Below, one piece after another: positions 1 to 12,229 of a stretch of DNA of 64,000 nucleotides; within the stretch, counting starts at the first letter, position 1, and each line of letters opens with the position of its first letter. The notes under the pieces are model-generated. The model saw only the letters and a program-made list of their open reading frames with translations. It had not been told where the DNA came from and did no database searches. This DNA is from Thioploca ingrica (lineage in GTDB: Bacteria > Pseudomonadota > Gammaproteobacteria > Beggiatoales > Beggiatoaceae), in assembly GCA_000828835.1 (NCBI GenBank), contig AP014633.1:2852001-2916000 (forward strand). The letters are read 5' to 3'. The translations under genes were made by a program, and so were the position numbers.

Positions 1-2644
<2,644 letters not shown>

Positions 2645-2737
2645 AATTGATAAGAGAAGTAACATATTGAAAGAAATAAAAGCAGAAGGTTTATATCATT
2701 TCGTCATATTCCACTTTTTATTATAAGGAAAATACTG

Positions 2738-3466
2738 ATGTGTAATCAACTCAAATCAATGGTGTTATTAACGACCTTAACGATGACGTGTATAACGTTA
2801 TTCCCTATCAATTCTACTGCAGCGGATGAGGCAAAGTCCATTTACAAACCGCTGGTGAAAAGTGCACCTAATACTCGAGTGGGAGGAGGAAGTCGTGGGA
2901 GCCGTGGAAGCCGCGGTGTAGAGGATAGTACACCGGTACTTAGCGTGTTAGCACCCGATCACACGGGACACACGATTTATTCCCAACCGACACTTTACTG
3001 GTCAACTTCTAAATTGATAAATAAACCGATTAAACTGACCATGGCTTATACAGACTTCACTTTAGGTATGGAACCGGTCATCGAAACTGAAATCAAGATT
3101 CCCCAAAATACGGGAATGCAAGCAATCGATTTAGCAAGAATTAATTGGAAAATCAAAGATAAAGGGTTAATTCCTGAGATGGAATATCAATGGTCAGTAT
3201 CTATTATTATGGACGAACAACAATCTTCCAATGATATTGTTGCTTCTGGTACGATTGAACGAGTTTCTCAAGCACTGGCTGATAAAGTGGCCGATAAAAT
3301 CGCTAAGGAAACTGATGGGAAAAAACAAGTCGCTATCTATGCTGAAAACGGTATGTGGTACGATGCCATTGCTCAATTGTCAAAACTGATTGCTCAGTAC
3401 CCTAACGATCAAAAACTGCAAAGCCAAAAAGTGAGTCTACTACAACAAGTTGGCTTAGCAAACTAA
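2738..3466 (+). CDS. DUF928 family secreted protein
   Basis: About 242 residues with an N-terminal signal peptide (hydrophobic MVLLTTLTMTCITLF, then Ala-rich cleavage region), a Gly/Arg/Ser-rich segment GGGSRGSRGSRG, and the characteristic LAPDHTGHTIYSQPTLYWS stretch of DUF928. This family is common in cyanobacteria and large sulfur bacteria and has no established function. The C-terminal third is helical with an AENGMWYDAIAQLSKLI segment resembling a single TPR-like helical pair, also usual for the family. An AAGGAAAA stretch lies upstream of the ATG. It follows the cyclase by about 90 bases and may be transcribed with it. Confidence 0.85.
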   Translation: MCNQLKSMVLLTTLTMTCITLFPINSTAADEAKSIYKPLVKSAPNTRVGGGSRGSRGSRGVEDSTPVLSVLAPDHTGHTIYSQPTLYWSTSKLINKPIKLTMAYTDFTLGMEPVIETEIKIPQNTGMQAIDLARINWKIKDKGLIPEMEYQWSVSIIMDEQQSSNDIVASGTIERVSQALADKVADKIAKETDGKKQVAIYAENGMWYDAIAQLSKLIAQYPNDQKLQSQKVSLLQQVGLAN

Positions 3467-3784
3467 AATTCTCAAGCTAATAAAATAATTAACTGGGCAA
3501 ATTAAATAAAAATAAAATCAGGAAAGGGGGATGGAGAATGAAATTAACCGTGACGAGGACACTTAAAATGGCGCAATGAGCCATAAATATTCTCCTTACC
3601 TTAGACGCTCTGGTCGAATAATCAATTTCAGTTTATTAAAATAAACTTATTCTCTAATTAACCAATTATTCTCTTCTCTTGGTCTTTCTCTGTTTATTTA
3701 ACTCGAGTTTAAACTATTTTTTTCGACCGATTCGCGCTAGTGTTTTGTCAAACCTATTTTGACGGACAACATTACAATTCGCCC
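3467..3784. other. Intergenic region between DUF928 gene and CDF operon end
   Basis: The two flanking genes converge here. I see no open reading frame or RNA gene. The only recognisable signal is the minus-strand terminator listed separately just to the right. Confidence 0.6.
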
Positions 3785-3812
3785 TAAAAAAGAGCAGACC
3801 TGCGGGTTTGCT
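3785..3812 (-). terminator. Rho-independent terminator of the CDF/TolC/adhesin operon
   Basis: Read on the minus strand, an 8-bp stem (AGCAAACC pairing with GGTCTGCT, one G-U pair, four-base loop) is followed by a run of six T. It lies about 70 bases past the stop codon of the CDF transporter gene. Confidence 0.75.
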
Positions 3813-3881
3813 TTAACTCACTGACGCTAAGCATCCTTAGAAGTTCTAATGGAATAAATTCCTCAACTGGACTACTGTCTT

Positions 3882-4787
3882 TTATTGTTGATACATTTGA
3901 TACAAAATAATGCCCCCATGTTCAGTTTTATTTTCTGGTTCCACATGAATCATCACTTTAGCCTCTGGAATATGTTGGCATAATGCTTCTTCTAAACGAT
4001 CACAAATATTATGTGCCACTTTTACGGTCATATCATCAGGAACCACCAAATGAAATTCAATAAAGGTTAGATGACCCGCGCGACGCGTTTTAATCGCATG
4101 AACCTGCAAAGCGGTTTCCATCTGACTACGAATGATTTCATATAAAGGGGCTCGTTTTTCCGGTGTCAAACCTTCATCCATTAACCCTCCCACCGATTCA
4201 CGGACTAATTGCCATCCCATCCAGAGAATATTAATGGCAACGAGAATCGCTAAGAGTGGATCAAGCATCCACCACTGGGTCAGCCAAGCTAGCCCTATCC
4301 CGATAAGTACACCTACCGAAGTAATAACATCACTTAAAACGTGTAAACCATCCGCTTTCAGGGCAATCGAGTTGGTTTTTTTGCTGATATACAACAAATA
4401 ACTGGCTAAGGCCGCATTACACAACGAAGCCAATAAGGAGATGAGAATTCCTGAACCGATTGAAGTGAGGGCTACTGGTGCCAATAAACGTTCCCAAGCT
4501 TCACGAATAATGGCTAAAGCCGCTAACACTACCAATACCCCTTCAATAACCGCTGAGAAGTATTCTGCTTTCGTATGACCATAAGGATGATTATCGTCAG
4601 CCGGTTGAGAGGAAACCCATATGGCAATAAATGCCACGAGGGCAGCCGCAACGTTGATAAAAGATTCTAGTGCATCTGAATAGAGTGCAACGGAGCCAGT
4701 CCACCAATAAGCCAGCCATTTGAGTGAAAGAACAATAACTCCAACAAATAGACTGAGAAGAGCGGTATTTAAAGCAGACATAATCAT
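3882..4787 (-). CDS. Cation diffusion facilitator (CDF) metal exporter
   Basis: 301-residue inner-membrane antiporter expected to export a divalent metal cation for protons. About six hydrophobic segments are visible, then a cytoplasmic C-terminal domain (PDDMTVKVAHNICDRLEEAL). Transmembrane helix 5 keeps the metal-site HxxxD (DGLHVLSD), and NHPYGHTKAEYFSAV is a family signature. Helix 2 reads YSDALESF, so the usual DxxxD pair has Asp then Ser, with Glu one position earlier. Metal specificity (Zn, Fe, Mn) is therefore left open. It starts 10 bases after the TolC gene stops and is the last gene before an intrinsic terminator. Confidence 0.9.
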   Translation of the reverse strand: MIMSALNTALLSLFVGVIVLSLKWLAYWWTGSVALYSDALESFINVAAALVAFIAIWVSSQPADDNHPYGHTKAEYFSAVIEGVLVVLAALAIIREAWERLLAPVALTSIGSGILISLLASLCNAALASYLLYISKKTNSIALKADGLHVLSDVITSVGVLIGIGLAWLTQWWMLDPLLAILVAINILWMGWQLVRESVGGLMDEGLTPEKRAPLYEIIRSQMETALQVHAIKTRRAGHLTFIEFHLVVPDDMTVKVAHNICDRLEEALCQHIPEAKVMIHVEPENKTEHGGIILYQMYQQ

Positions 4788-4796
4788 TCTGATCGT

Positions 4797-6107
4797 TTAA
4801 AAAGTGATTTGAGATTCTGGGGGCAAATCAATTTTCATACTTTTCAGTAATATTCCCATACTCTTCAGTACTTGTAAAATATTGAGCATTTCTGCATATT
4901 GTGCTGAAACGAGAGCAGTACGCGCATTAAACAGTTCGTTTTCTGAGTCTAAGACATCTAAGAGTGTGCGTTGGCCTAACTTAAATTGTTCTCTATAGGA
5001 TTCAAGAACTTCCGCAGTGGATTTGACATGTTTTTCCAGATGATCTAAACGTGCTCGGGTCGTGATTAAGCCATTCCAGGCTAGAAAAGTTTCTTCTTCA
5101 AGCGCTCGCTGAATTTTGCGGATCATCTCTTGAGCTGCACCCACTTGCTGAGCAGCTTCCTGTAGACGGGATTGATCAGCACCCCCACGATATAAGTTAT
5201 AACGCATTCTTAACATCGCCGTAATATCATCGTTGTTGCCATTGACGCCATCTAAATTTTGATTATCGGTAATACCCAATTCTAAATTAAACCGGGGCAT
5301 AAAAGTCGAGTTAACTTGTTGGTGTGCTGCCTGTGCGGCTTCTAATTCTGCATAAGCAATTTGTAACGCTGGATGACTATTCAGTGCTATTTCAAAAGCT
5401 TTGGTTTCACTTTGCGGTAGAGTCTTTTCTAAGGAAGTGAAGTCCGGTTGAATTAAGGCATCAGGTAATTCTCCGGTGATCCGTCGATAGGTGATTTCAG
5501 TATTACGCAAATTGCCTTGTGCATTCACTAAGCTCGATTTTGCTAATGCCAATCGGCTGGAACTTTGTTGTACATCGGCTTGACGTCCGGCACCGCCGAC
5601 TGCCAAATCACGAATTTGGTCAAGTATTTTTTGATGAATAACTACATTGTCTTTACTGAGTTCAACTAATTGTCGTCGCCGCAATATTTCTAGGTAAACT
5701 TCTGCCGTTTGTAACGCGATATCTTCACTGCTTTCTTGAACTTTATAAGCGGCTGAATTAACCAGATACTGATGTTTATTCACACTATTTTTAACTTCAA
5801 AACCATCAAACAACATTTGAGAAAGGCTTAATCCCGTTTCTCGACGGGTCAAGGTCACATCGCCACCGGCACGACGAGTAGAAACATTATCACTAATTTC
5901 TCGCCCATATCCGCCTATCAAGTCTATCGTTGGCCGATAGGCTGCTTGTGCTTGTTGCAATTGTTGCTCAACCATATAACGATTTTTAATCGTAATTAAG
6001 ATTTCCGGGTTAGTTTCTAAGGTCTGTTGAATGACTGCTGTTAAAGTTTCAGCTTGTAGCCATGATGGTAAAATTATCAACAATAAACCATAAATCAACT
6101 TTGTCAT
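4797..6107 (-). CDS. TolC-family outer membrane channel protein
   Basis: 436 residues with a signal peptide (LIYGLLLIILPSWLQAETL) and the duplicated helical TolC pattern: AYRPTIDLIGGYG near the N-terminus, LSLSQMLFDGFEVKNSV, and in the second half STFMPRFNLELG and YREQFKLGQRTLLDVLDSENELFNAR. It forms a trimeric outer membrane and periplasmic tunnel for type I secretion or efflux. It lies 130 bases downstream of the giant RTX-type surface protein on the same strand, which supports a role as that protein's exit channel. No type I ABC transporter or membrane fusion gene is nearby, so the rest of the exporter must be encoded elsewhere. Confidence 0.92.
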   Translation of the reverse strand: MTKLIYGLLLIILPSWLQAETLTAVIQQTLETNPEILITIKNRYMVEQQLQQAQAAYRPTIDLIGGYGREISDNVSTRRAGGDVTLTRRETGLSLSQMLFDGFEVKNSVNKHQYLVNSAAYKVQESSEDIALQTAEVYLEILRRRQLVELSKDNVVIHQKILDQIRDLAVGGAGRQADVQQSSSRLALAKSSLVNAQGNLRNTEITYRRITGELPDALIQPDFTSLEKTLPQSETKAFEIALNSHPALQIAYAELEAAQAAHQQVNSTFMPRFNLELGITDNQNLDGVNGNNDDITAMLRMRYNLYRGGADQSRLQEAAQQVGAAQEMIRKIQRALEEETFLAWNGLITTRARLDHLEKHVKSTAEVLESYREQFKLGQRTLLDVLDSENELFNARTALVSAQYAEMLNILQVLKSMGILLKSMKIDLPPESQITF

Positions 6108-6236
6108 GCTCTATCCTTAACTCTTGATAAACCTGCCACTTTTTTTACCAAGCCATCATGTTCCCTGATTTTGCTCAAGTTCTATTATTCAATATGACAA
6201 GATAATTAAAGTATTTATCTGTTGTTAGCTATTTTT

Positions 6237-9200
6237 TTAAGAAATAAATTGGTTACTAATGTCAACACTGACTAATAGTTCTGCGTTTTCGTGAGTATAG
6301 CGATTATATAAGCCAGTATTATCAATCCCTTCATTGTGCCAACCTTGTGAAACCGAATTTACCATACTCGTCGCGTTACCTTCAATAATTAATTGATGGG
6401 TATCAGACAAATCCAACACATCCTCAATACTTAAACGTAATTGGTTATGCCCGCTGGAATGACTGGCTAAATCAATTTTGCTGATGTTGTCTAAATTAAT
6501 TTGTTGATCAAGGGGTAACCGCTGATTGGTGATCAGATCCAGAATTTGATTGTCCGTGCCACCCAGACTCAGGGTATTAACTCCACTATCACCATTAATA
6601 TATACGCTATTAGCAATGGTTGGGTCAAGGATAAATAGGTCATTCCCTTCACCGCCGAGAAGAATATCTGAGCCTTTGCTAACGTTAAAGGTATCGTTCC
6701 CAGCTTGGCCAAGAATAATGTCTAATTTGGGGGTACCAGCCAAGTTATCATCACCTGATGTACCCATGATGACATTGTCAGGCGTAATGGTAACTGTCGC
6801 TGAATCTTCACCGTTATTGCCATCAGTCACCTTGTAATCCAAAGTAACCGGTTCAAAATGTTTAGCGGCTAAGGCGTCAATGAACAATTGGATTTCATTA
6901 CCCACTAATTTCGCTTGTACGCCATCACTTATCGGGGTTATTTCCGAGATACTCAAAATATCGGTCGGATTAATATCTTTATCATTTTGTAATAAGTCAG
7001 TGACTGCAATCGTTGTTGGGGTATTAAATGGCAGATTCACACTATCATCTTCTGCCACCGGTGGCGTATTAGTGGTTGTAATTTCAATGTCACGACTAAC
7101 CATTTCGCTGGTGCCACCGTCGCCGTCGCTCAGAGTCATTTTAACCGTTAACGTCTCTGCCAAAGGAGTCGGGGCGATATTTTTATAAGCGATTGCTTGT
7201 AACAAGGCTTCAGTATTATCTGGATTCGCGTTCTCGTTAAATTTTACCACCAAAATATGGGTAGAAAAAATCGTAAAAAAGCTGCCGATTGTAGTGCCAT
7301 TGAAGGTAATCTCACCACCACTAGGACTAGAGACATTAATGGAACCCTGATTTTGAATTTCAAGTATATCATAAGGACTTCGCTGGGGTGAAATAACAAC
7401 TTCTAAGGTTCCATCCGCAAAGTTAGGAGAATCTGGATCAGTAACGGTAGCGGCTTTATCGATGAGTAATGATTCATTTTGTACCTGATAGCTAAGGGGA
7501 GTTTGGCTATCGGGCAAGGTAATTACCGGTGGCAAATTAAGAGGTGGTGTTACGGTGATATTGACCGTGGCGGTCGCTTGAGCATCACTGGTATCCATTA
7601 TGGTGTATTTAAAGGATGCTTCACCAGTCACATTTTCTGCTGGGGTAAATAGAATTTCATTCGTTTTTAATTCCACCTCACCTTGATTTGCAGAACTGAC
7701 CCCTATCAGAGTCAATTTTTCACCAGGATCGGCATCATGATCATTGGCTAATAGATCCGTGATAGGAATAGTCAGTACCTGATTTGCCATTGTGGTAGCC
7801 GTATCATCTTGAGCAACTGGCGGCGTGTTGGTTACCATGACTTTGACTAAGGCACTATCCGTTCTGCCGGCGACATCCGTAACCGAATATTGGAATTGCG
7901 CTTCACCAACAAAGTTAGGTGCCGGTGTGAAAATAATATTACCATCAGCATCTCGTACAACGGTGCCCTGCTCCACTGGAGTCACCGCCGTTAAAGTCAA
8001 ATTGGGATCCTTATCATTGGCTAATAAATCTTTTGCCGTAATCGTAATACTCAGGTTTTTAGTGGTGTCGAGATGATCTTCATGGACAAGCCGTTCTACC
8101 ATGACGGTGACGGGTATAGTCGCTGGACTGCCACTGGTATCGGTAATGGTATAGCTAAATTGAGCCTGACCTTCAAAATCTTTTGCCGGTGTAAAGAGAA
8201 TATTATCACCGTTCAAGGTAACCGTACTCTGGTTTATTGCCGCTACGCTCACCACCGTTAACTTATCGATATCGCCATCCGGATCTTTATCATTCTTTAA
8301 CAAGTCAGCGTTGGCAATGAGCAAGGGCGTATTGCTTACTGTATCGAATAGATCAGGATTGGCGATAGGGACATGATTAATGACTTCAATCTTGACAAAA
8401 GTGGTTACATTAACACCTTGATTATTGGCAACAACATAATCAAAATGCGCTGGGCCACTAAAGTTTAATTCTGGTTTAAATACAACCTGATTATTCGCTT
8501 GATCCAGTTGAACTTCACCATGAATCGCATTGTTGACTGCTGTAACAATCAGTTCATTTTTAGGTAAATCATTGGCCAATAATAAAGCGATTGGCAATAT
8601 TAAGGTTTGATTTTTACTCGTTTCCCCTTCATCCGGATTAACTAACGGATTAACTAAAATAGTTGAACCCGTTAGAGTGACTTGAGTAGTCGCCAAACCA
8701 CCCTTACCATCAGTGATTTCATAGGTAAATCCTCCCTCTCCTTGGAAATCAGTACCACGAGTGAAGATAACATTGCCATTGCCATCCAGTGTTGCAGTAC
8801 CCTTCGCACTCTCCGTAATACGGCTCAAGGTAAGCGGATCACCATCAGGATCTGAATCATTTCCTAACAATTCCTGGATAGGAAGAGAAATCTGCTCTTG
8901 AAAAGCCATGTCAAAAGGACCATCGGGCTTTGCAATCGAGTCTAAATTGGTGTGTCCATCAGTTAAAATAACGGTAACGGTAGCAGTAGCCGTGTGATCA
9001 TGACCATCACTGAGTTCATAAGTAAATTGCTCAGAACCATTGAACGTTGGTGTTGGTGTAAAAACGATTTCACCACTATCTTGATTCAAGGTAACCTGAC
9101 TATTTAGACCATCATGAACGCTGATAATACTTAAGTTATCGTGGTCTGGATCAGTGTCATTAGTTAGTAACTGACTGGTTGTTATCTTACTTGGTTCAAA

Positions 9201-11600
9201 TGAGTTAATTTCTATAGGACCATCGGGGTTCGCCACCGGGTGTGAATTTAGTTTTAAAGTAACGATAGCGGTAGCCGTGTGATCATGACCATCACTGATT
9301 TCATAAGTAAATTGCCCATAATTATTGAACGTTGATGTTGGCGTAAAAACGATTTCACCACTAGCTTGATTCAAGGTAACCTGACTATTTAAACCATCCT
9401 GAACGCTGATAATACTTAAGTTATCGTTATCTGGATCATGGTCATTATCTAGTAACTGATTGATTGTTATCTTGGTTGGTTCAAGGTGGTTAATTTCTAT
9501 TGAATCATTTTTGGTAACTGGAAGTTGATTCGGTGGATTAGGCGGAGTCTCTTCAGTTGGAGAAGTGGGTGCTAAAGTAATGATGACCGAAGCAATCGCT
9601 GATTTATCATGACCGTCGCTCACTTCATAAGTAAATTTACCAAAACCGTTTTCAATAAAATTCGAGTGCGGAGTAAAAACAATATCACCTTGTTGATTAA
9701 AAGCAACGCTGCCATTCAAACTGGCTTGACTCACACTGATAATTTTTAAAGTATCCGCATTGGGATCACTATCATTAGCCAATAATCGACTTGTGTCTAT
9801 AGTCAATGGGGCGAGATCTCGAATGATTAGCTGATCATCGTGAGCAATCGGTGCTAAATTATGAGTGATAATCACTTCACCCGGGGTCGTTGCTTTACCA
9901 TCGCTAACGAGGTAGTTAAAGCTGCCTTGGCTAAAAGGAGTTTGCGGGGTAAAAATAATTTCAGTTTCGTTTACTAACTGGACTGCACCACTTTTAGGAT
10001 CGGTTACGGCAATAATCTGTAATGGTTCACCATCACTGTCTTGATCATTTGCAAGTAAAGTCGCCACTGGAATACTGACCGGTGTATTATCATTAACCAC
10101 AAAGGAGTCACTTTGAGTGATGGGGACATGATTTTGAGTTGTTGGCCCATGACTTTGAGTGATAATCACTTCACCTGGTGTGGTTGCTTTACCATCGCTA
10201 ACGAGGTAGTTAAAACTGCCTTGGCTAAAAGGAGTTTGCGGGGTGAAGATAATTTCGGTTTCGTTTACCAACTGGACGGCACCACTTTTAGGATCGATTA
10301 CGGCAACAATCTGTAACGGATCACCATCACTGTCTCGATCATTTGCAAGTAAAGTCGCTACTGGAATACTGACCGGTGCATTATCATTAACAACAAAGGA
10401 GTCACTTTGAGTGATGGGCACATGATTACTGGGGACCGACGGCTTTTCGGGAAGAACTTGAATAATATCGCCCTTTAAAGAAAGGATCTCATCTTCAACA
10501 AATGAAGTGTGTTTATTACCGATTAATTGTTCTTGATTAACTGATTCCCTTTGCGCTTGAATTTCATTAGTTAATCCAGTGGTAGTGAGATTATCACCGC
10601 TATCAAAGCGACTTGAGGTACTCGCTGTTCCTAAACGCGTGGTAATCGCCGATCCTGAAGAAGAGGATGGCATCCGTGATAATTCTGCTATACCGGTAAA
10701 TTGACCATATTCTCTAAGCGTTTCATGACCTGAAATGGGTTCATCAATCGATTCACCCGCATTGACATCTTTAGTGGCTGCGGCAAAAGGATTTCTAGCC
10801 CCAGCATCAGGAGTTGGTGTCGAAGAGGTATCTGGTGGTGAAGAAGAATCCGGTTGGGACTCAGAAGAATTTGGATTAACACTTTCGGGCTGCGATAACT
10901 TTTCCTCAATCACATAATCGGTGCTACCAAAAACCTCCCATCTTTGATTAATTTGTTCAATCTGAGGTTCTGTCAAAGTATTAACCATCATCGCCGAAGT
11001 ACTTTCACTCGAGATATGTATTGTCGTACCATGTTCATAAACGATTTGTTCCCCACCATGATATGGAGAGGTCACACTGATTAAGCCTGACAGGTGGACA
11101 ACGGTGGTCGATCCCTGTTCATCGACTTGAATATCGATTTCACTTCCTCTAATACCAATGTGAGCCGAAGGCGTTTTTATAAGCGTATGTTGCCCTTGGT
11201 TATGACCACTAATCTTGCCACTGATATAGCGAAAAGTACCGATAGACACCGAAGATTCAAATTCGCCCCCAACCACCGCCGGATCATAAGCGTATTTATC
11301 TAAGTGAGCACGTGATTGGGGACCTAATTGGAATACCGTCCCATCATTTAAAATCATTTTGACATAGCTATCTACGGCGGTGATAATGGTTTCATCTAAA
11401 TGAATTGGATCACCTTCTTTGAGGGTATGTGTTTGGCCATCTGTTGTTTCTGCTGTCACTGGCCCCTTTACAACCGCCGCAATCTTACCAATTGCTTCAG
11501 AATGAGCCGAATTGGTGACATTGGTTTCTGTTATCGCTTGTTGAGATGATAAGGATTGGTCAGTATTACTGATATCTTGGATATGACTAGCAACCGCCAT
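6237..11600 (-). CDS. Giant FecR-domain, tandem Ig-like/cadherin-like, RTX surface protein (probable type I secreted adhesin)
   Basis: About 1787 residues. An N-terminal FecR-type domain (roughly residues 30-190: GKIAAVVKGPVTAE, GDPIHLDETIIT, HIGIRGSEIDIQV) is followed by a low-complexity Ser/Pro-rich linker. About ten tandem Ig-like/cadherin-like repeats of roughly 95 residues follow, each with a variant of LLANDxDxDGDxL and FTYEVSDG. Near the C-terminus is a hemolysin-type calcium-binding segment (GTSGDDNLAGTP, GQAGNDTF, GGEGNDLF). No classical signal peptide is seen, consistent with type I secretion through a C-terminal signal. I chose the ATG at 11600 because a GGGGA Shine-Dalgarno precedes it at good spacing; an in-frame GTG 15 bases upstream has none. 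The adjacent TolC gene fits the same pathway. Confidence 0.9.
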   Translation of the reverse strand: MAVASHIQDISNTDQSLSSQQAITETNVTNSAHSEAIGKIAAVVKGPVTAETTDGQTHTLKEGDPIHLDETIITAVDSYVKMILNDGTVFQLGPQSRAHLDKYAYDPAVVGGEFESSVSIGTFRYISGKISGHNQGQHTLIKTPSAHIGIRGSEIDIQVDEQGSTTVVHLSGLISVTSPYHGGEQIVYEHGTTIHISSESTSAMMVNTLTEPQIEQINQRWEVFGSTDYVIEEKLSQPESVNPNSSESQPDSSSPPDTSSTPTPDAGARNPFAAATKDVNAGESIDEPISGHETLREYGQFTGIAELSRMPSSSSGSAITTRLGTASTSSRFDSGDNLTTTGLTNEIQAQRESVNQEQLIGNKHTSFVEDEILSLKGDIIQVLPEKPSVPSNHVPITQSDSFVVNDNAPVSIPVATLLANDRDSDGDPLQIVAVIDPKSGAVQLVNETEIIFTPQTPFSQGSFNYLVSDGKATTPGEVIITQSHGPTTQNHVPITQSDSFVVNDNTPVSIPVATLLANDQDSDGEPLQIIAVTDPKSGAVQLVNETEIIFTPQTPFSQGSFNYLVSDGKATTPGEVIITHNLAPIAHDDQLIIRDLAPLTIDTSRLLANDSDPNADTLKIISVSQASLNGSVAFNQQGDIVFTPHSNFIENGFGKFTYEVSDGHDKSAIASVIITLAPTSPTEETPPNPPNQLPVTKNDSIEINHLEPTKITINQLLDNDHDPDNDNLSIISVQDGLNSQVTLNQASGEIVFTPTSTFNNYGQFTYEISDGHDHTATAIVTLKLNSHPVANPDGPIEINSFEPSKITTSQLLTNDTDPDHDNLSIISVHDGLNSQVTLNQDSGEIVFTPTPTFNGSEQFTYELSDGHDHTATATVTVILTDGHTNLDSIAKPDGPFDMAFQEQISLPIQELLGNDSDPDGDPLTLSRITESAKGTATLDGNGNVIFTRGTDFQGEGGFTYEITDGKGGLATTQVTLTGSTILVNPLVNPDEGETSKNQTLILPIALLLANDLPKNELIVTAVNNAIHGEVQLDQANNQVVFKPELNFSGPAHFDYVVANNQGVNVTTFVKIEVINHVPIANPDLFDTVSNTPLLIANADLLKNDKDPDGDIDKLTVVSVAAINQSTVTLNGDNILFTPAKDFEGQAQFSYTITDTSGSPATIPVTVMVERLVHEDHLDTTKNLSITITAKDLLANDKDPNLTLTAVTPVEQGTVVRDADGNIIFTPAPNFVGEAQFQYSVTDVAGRTDSALVKVMVTNTPPVAQDDTATTMANQVLTIPITDLLANDHDADPGEKLTLIGVSSANQGEVELKTNEILFTPAENVTGEASFKYTIMDTSDAQATATVNITVTPPLNLPPVITLPDSQTPLSYQVQNESLLIDKAATVTDPDSPNFADGTLEVVISPQRSPYDILEIQNQGSINVSSPSGGEITFNGTTIGSFFTIFSTHILVVKFNENANPDNTEALLQAIAYKNIAPTPLAETLTVKMTLSDGDGGTSEMVSRDIEITTTNTPPVAEDDSVNLPFNTPTTIAVTDLLQNDKDINPTDILSISEITPISDGVQAKLVGNEIQLFIDALAAKHFEPVTLDYKVTDGNNGEDSATVTITPDNVIMGTSGDDNLAGTPKLDIILGQAGNDTFNVSKGSDILLGGEGNDLFILDPTIANSVYINGDSGVNTLSLGGTDNQILDLITNQRLPLDQQINLDNISKIDLASHSSGHNQLRLSIEDVLDLSDTHQLIIEGNATSMVNSVSQGWHNEGIDNTGLYNRYTHENAELLVSVDISNQFIS
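8986..9215. repeat. Direct repeat A, copy 1 (inside adhesin gene)
   Basis: Near-identical to bases 9271-9500, at a fixed offset of 285 bases with no length change. It encodes one Ig-like module, with the protein motif TTSQLLTNDTDPDHDNLSI on the minus strand. Confidence 0.85.
9271..9500. repeat. Direct repeat A, copy 2 (inside adhesin gene)
   Basis: Second copy of the 230-base direct repeat that begins at 8986. It shows scattered substitutions only. Confidence 0.85.
9862..10133. repeat. Direct repeat B, copy 1 (inside adhesin gene)
   Basis: 272-base repeat matching 10156-10427 at a constant offset of 294 bases with only a few percent mismatches. It encodes an Ig-like module with LLANDQDSDGEPLQI. 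High similarity at DNA level implies recent duplication or gene conversion. Confidence 0.9.
10156..10427. repeat. Direct repeat B, copy 2 (inside adhesin gene)
   Basis: Second copy of the 272-base repeat beginning at 9862. It encodes the module with LLANDRDSDGDPLQI, the outermost of the tandem Ig-like modules. Confidence 0.9.
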
Positions 11601-11615
11601 GGTTTTTATCCCCAC

Positions 11616-12229
11616 TGCTAAAAATAAAATGACTTTACTTTAAAGCATAGACGGTTTGCAGTAAATAAGCTAGTATTTATCAGTGTTGTTAGGAAAATCG
11701 TGCTATACAAAATTCCACTTACCATTGCTGTCAATTTAATTGGAAAAAGGGTCATCGGCTGTGATTGTTCGAGCAACTGGGTTTTCGGAAAAATTGTTGC
11801 CTAACTACTTAAAAAATAGGAAAAATACTCAGAATGCTTCCAGTACTTAACAAGAATAAAGGCTAATTAATTAATGGTAATTAATGGTATAACTGGATAA
11901 ATCGTGGTTTTTGGTTGATACTAAAAGTAGTAAACAATCGGTTTGAATAGCTATTGATGCACAAACCCGAGAAATTATCGGTTTACCTAGCGGTGACCGA
12001 AGCCGAAGACTTGTTATTCATTACTTTAACCTCTATATCTGAAGATAGAATGGAGATAAAGTAACCCTTTTGAATTCAGCATTAAATTTGAATTCCTCTT
12101 TTAAAAAGTAATTGATTAAATCTATTAGAAGATAGTCGGTTTAAATTAGTCTAACTCATTGAATATGATGTGGTCTAATTTATTTTATTATCCATTTTTT
12201 GTGGTTTACTCACACCGAAGGAGAAAGCC
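11616..12229. other. Intergenic region between adhesin and redoxin genes
   Basis: Divergent intergenic space that must hold the promoters of the adhesin operon (minus) and the redoxin gene (plus). It contains the decayed IS1-type transposase piece described separately. I see no intact reading frame. Confidence 0.6.
11893..12042 (+). pseudogene. IS1-family transposase remnant
   Basis: Translation from 11893 gives LDKSWFLVDTKSSKQSV, a stop, then IAIDAQTREIIGLPSGDRSR before a second stop. This resembles the catalytic core of IS1-type transposases (DExWSFVxxKxxKQWxWxAID followed by TREIIGxxxGDRS). The in-frame stop replaces the conserved Trp after KQSV, and both ends of the gene are gone. I did not find terminal inverted repeats. 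The fragment is a degraded relic and not an active element. Confidence 0.7.

Noticed and set aside
6550-8261. Several plus-strand frames within the adhesin gene
   Set aside because: They are antisense to repeated Ig-like modules; their length comes from the codon bias of the real gene.
8970-10430. CRISPR-like regular repeats
   Set aside because: The regular spacing is of about 285-295 bases, in frame, and encodes Ig-like protein modules; there are no short repeats with unique spacers and no cas genes.
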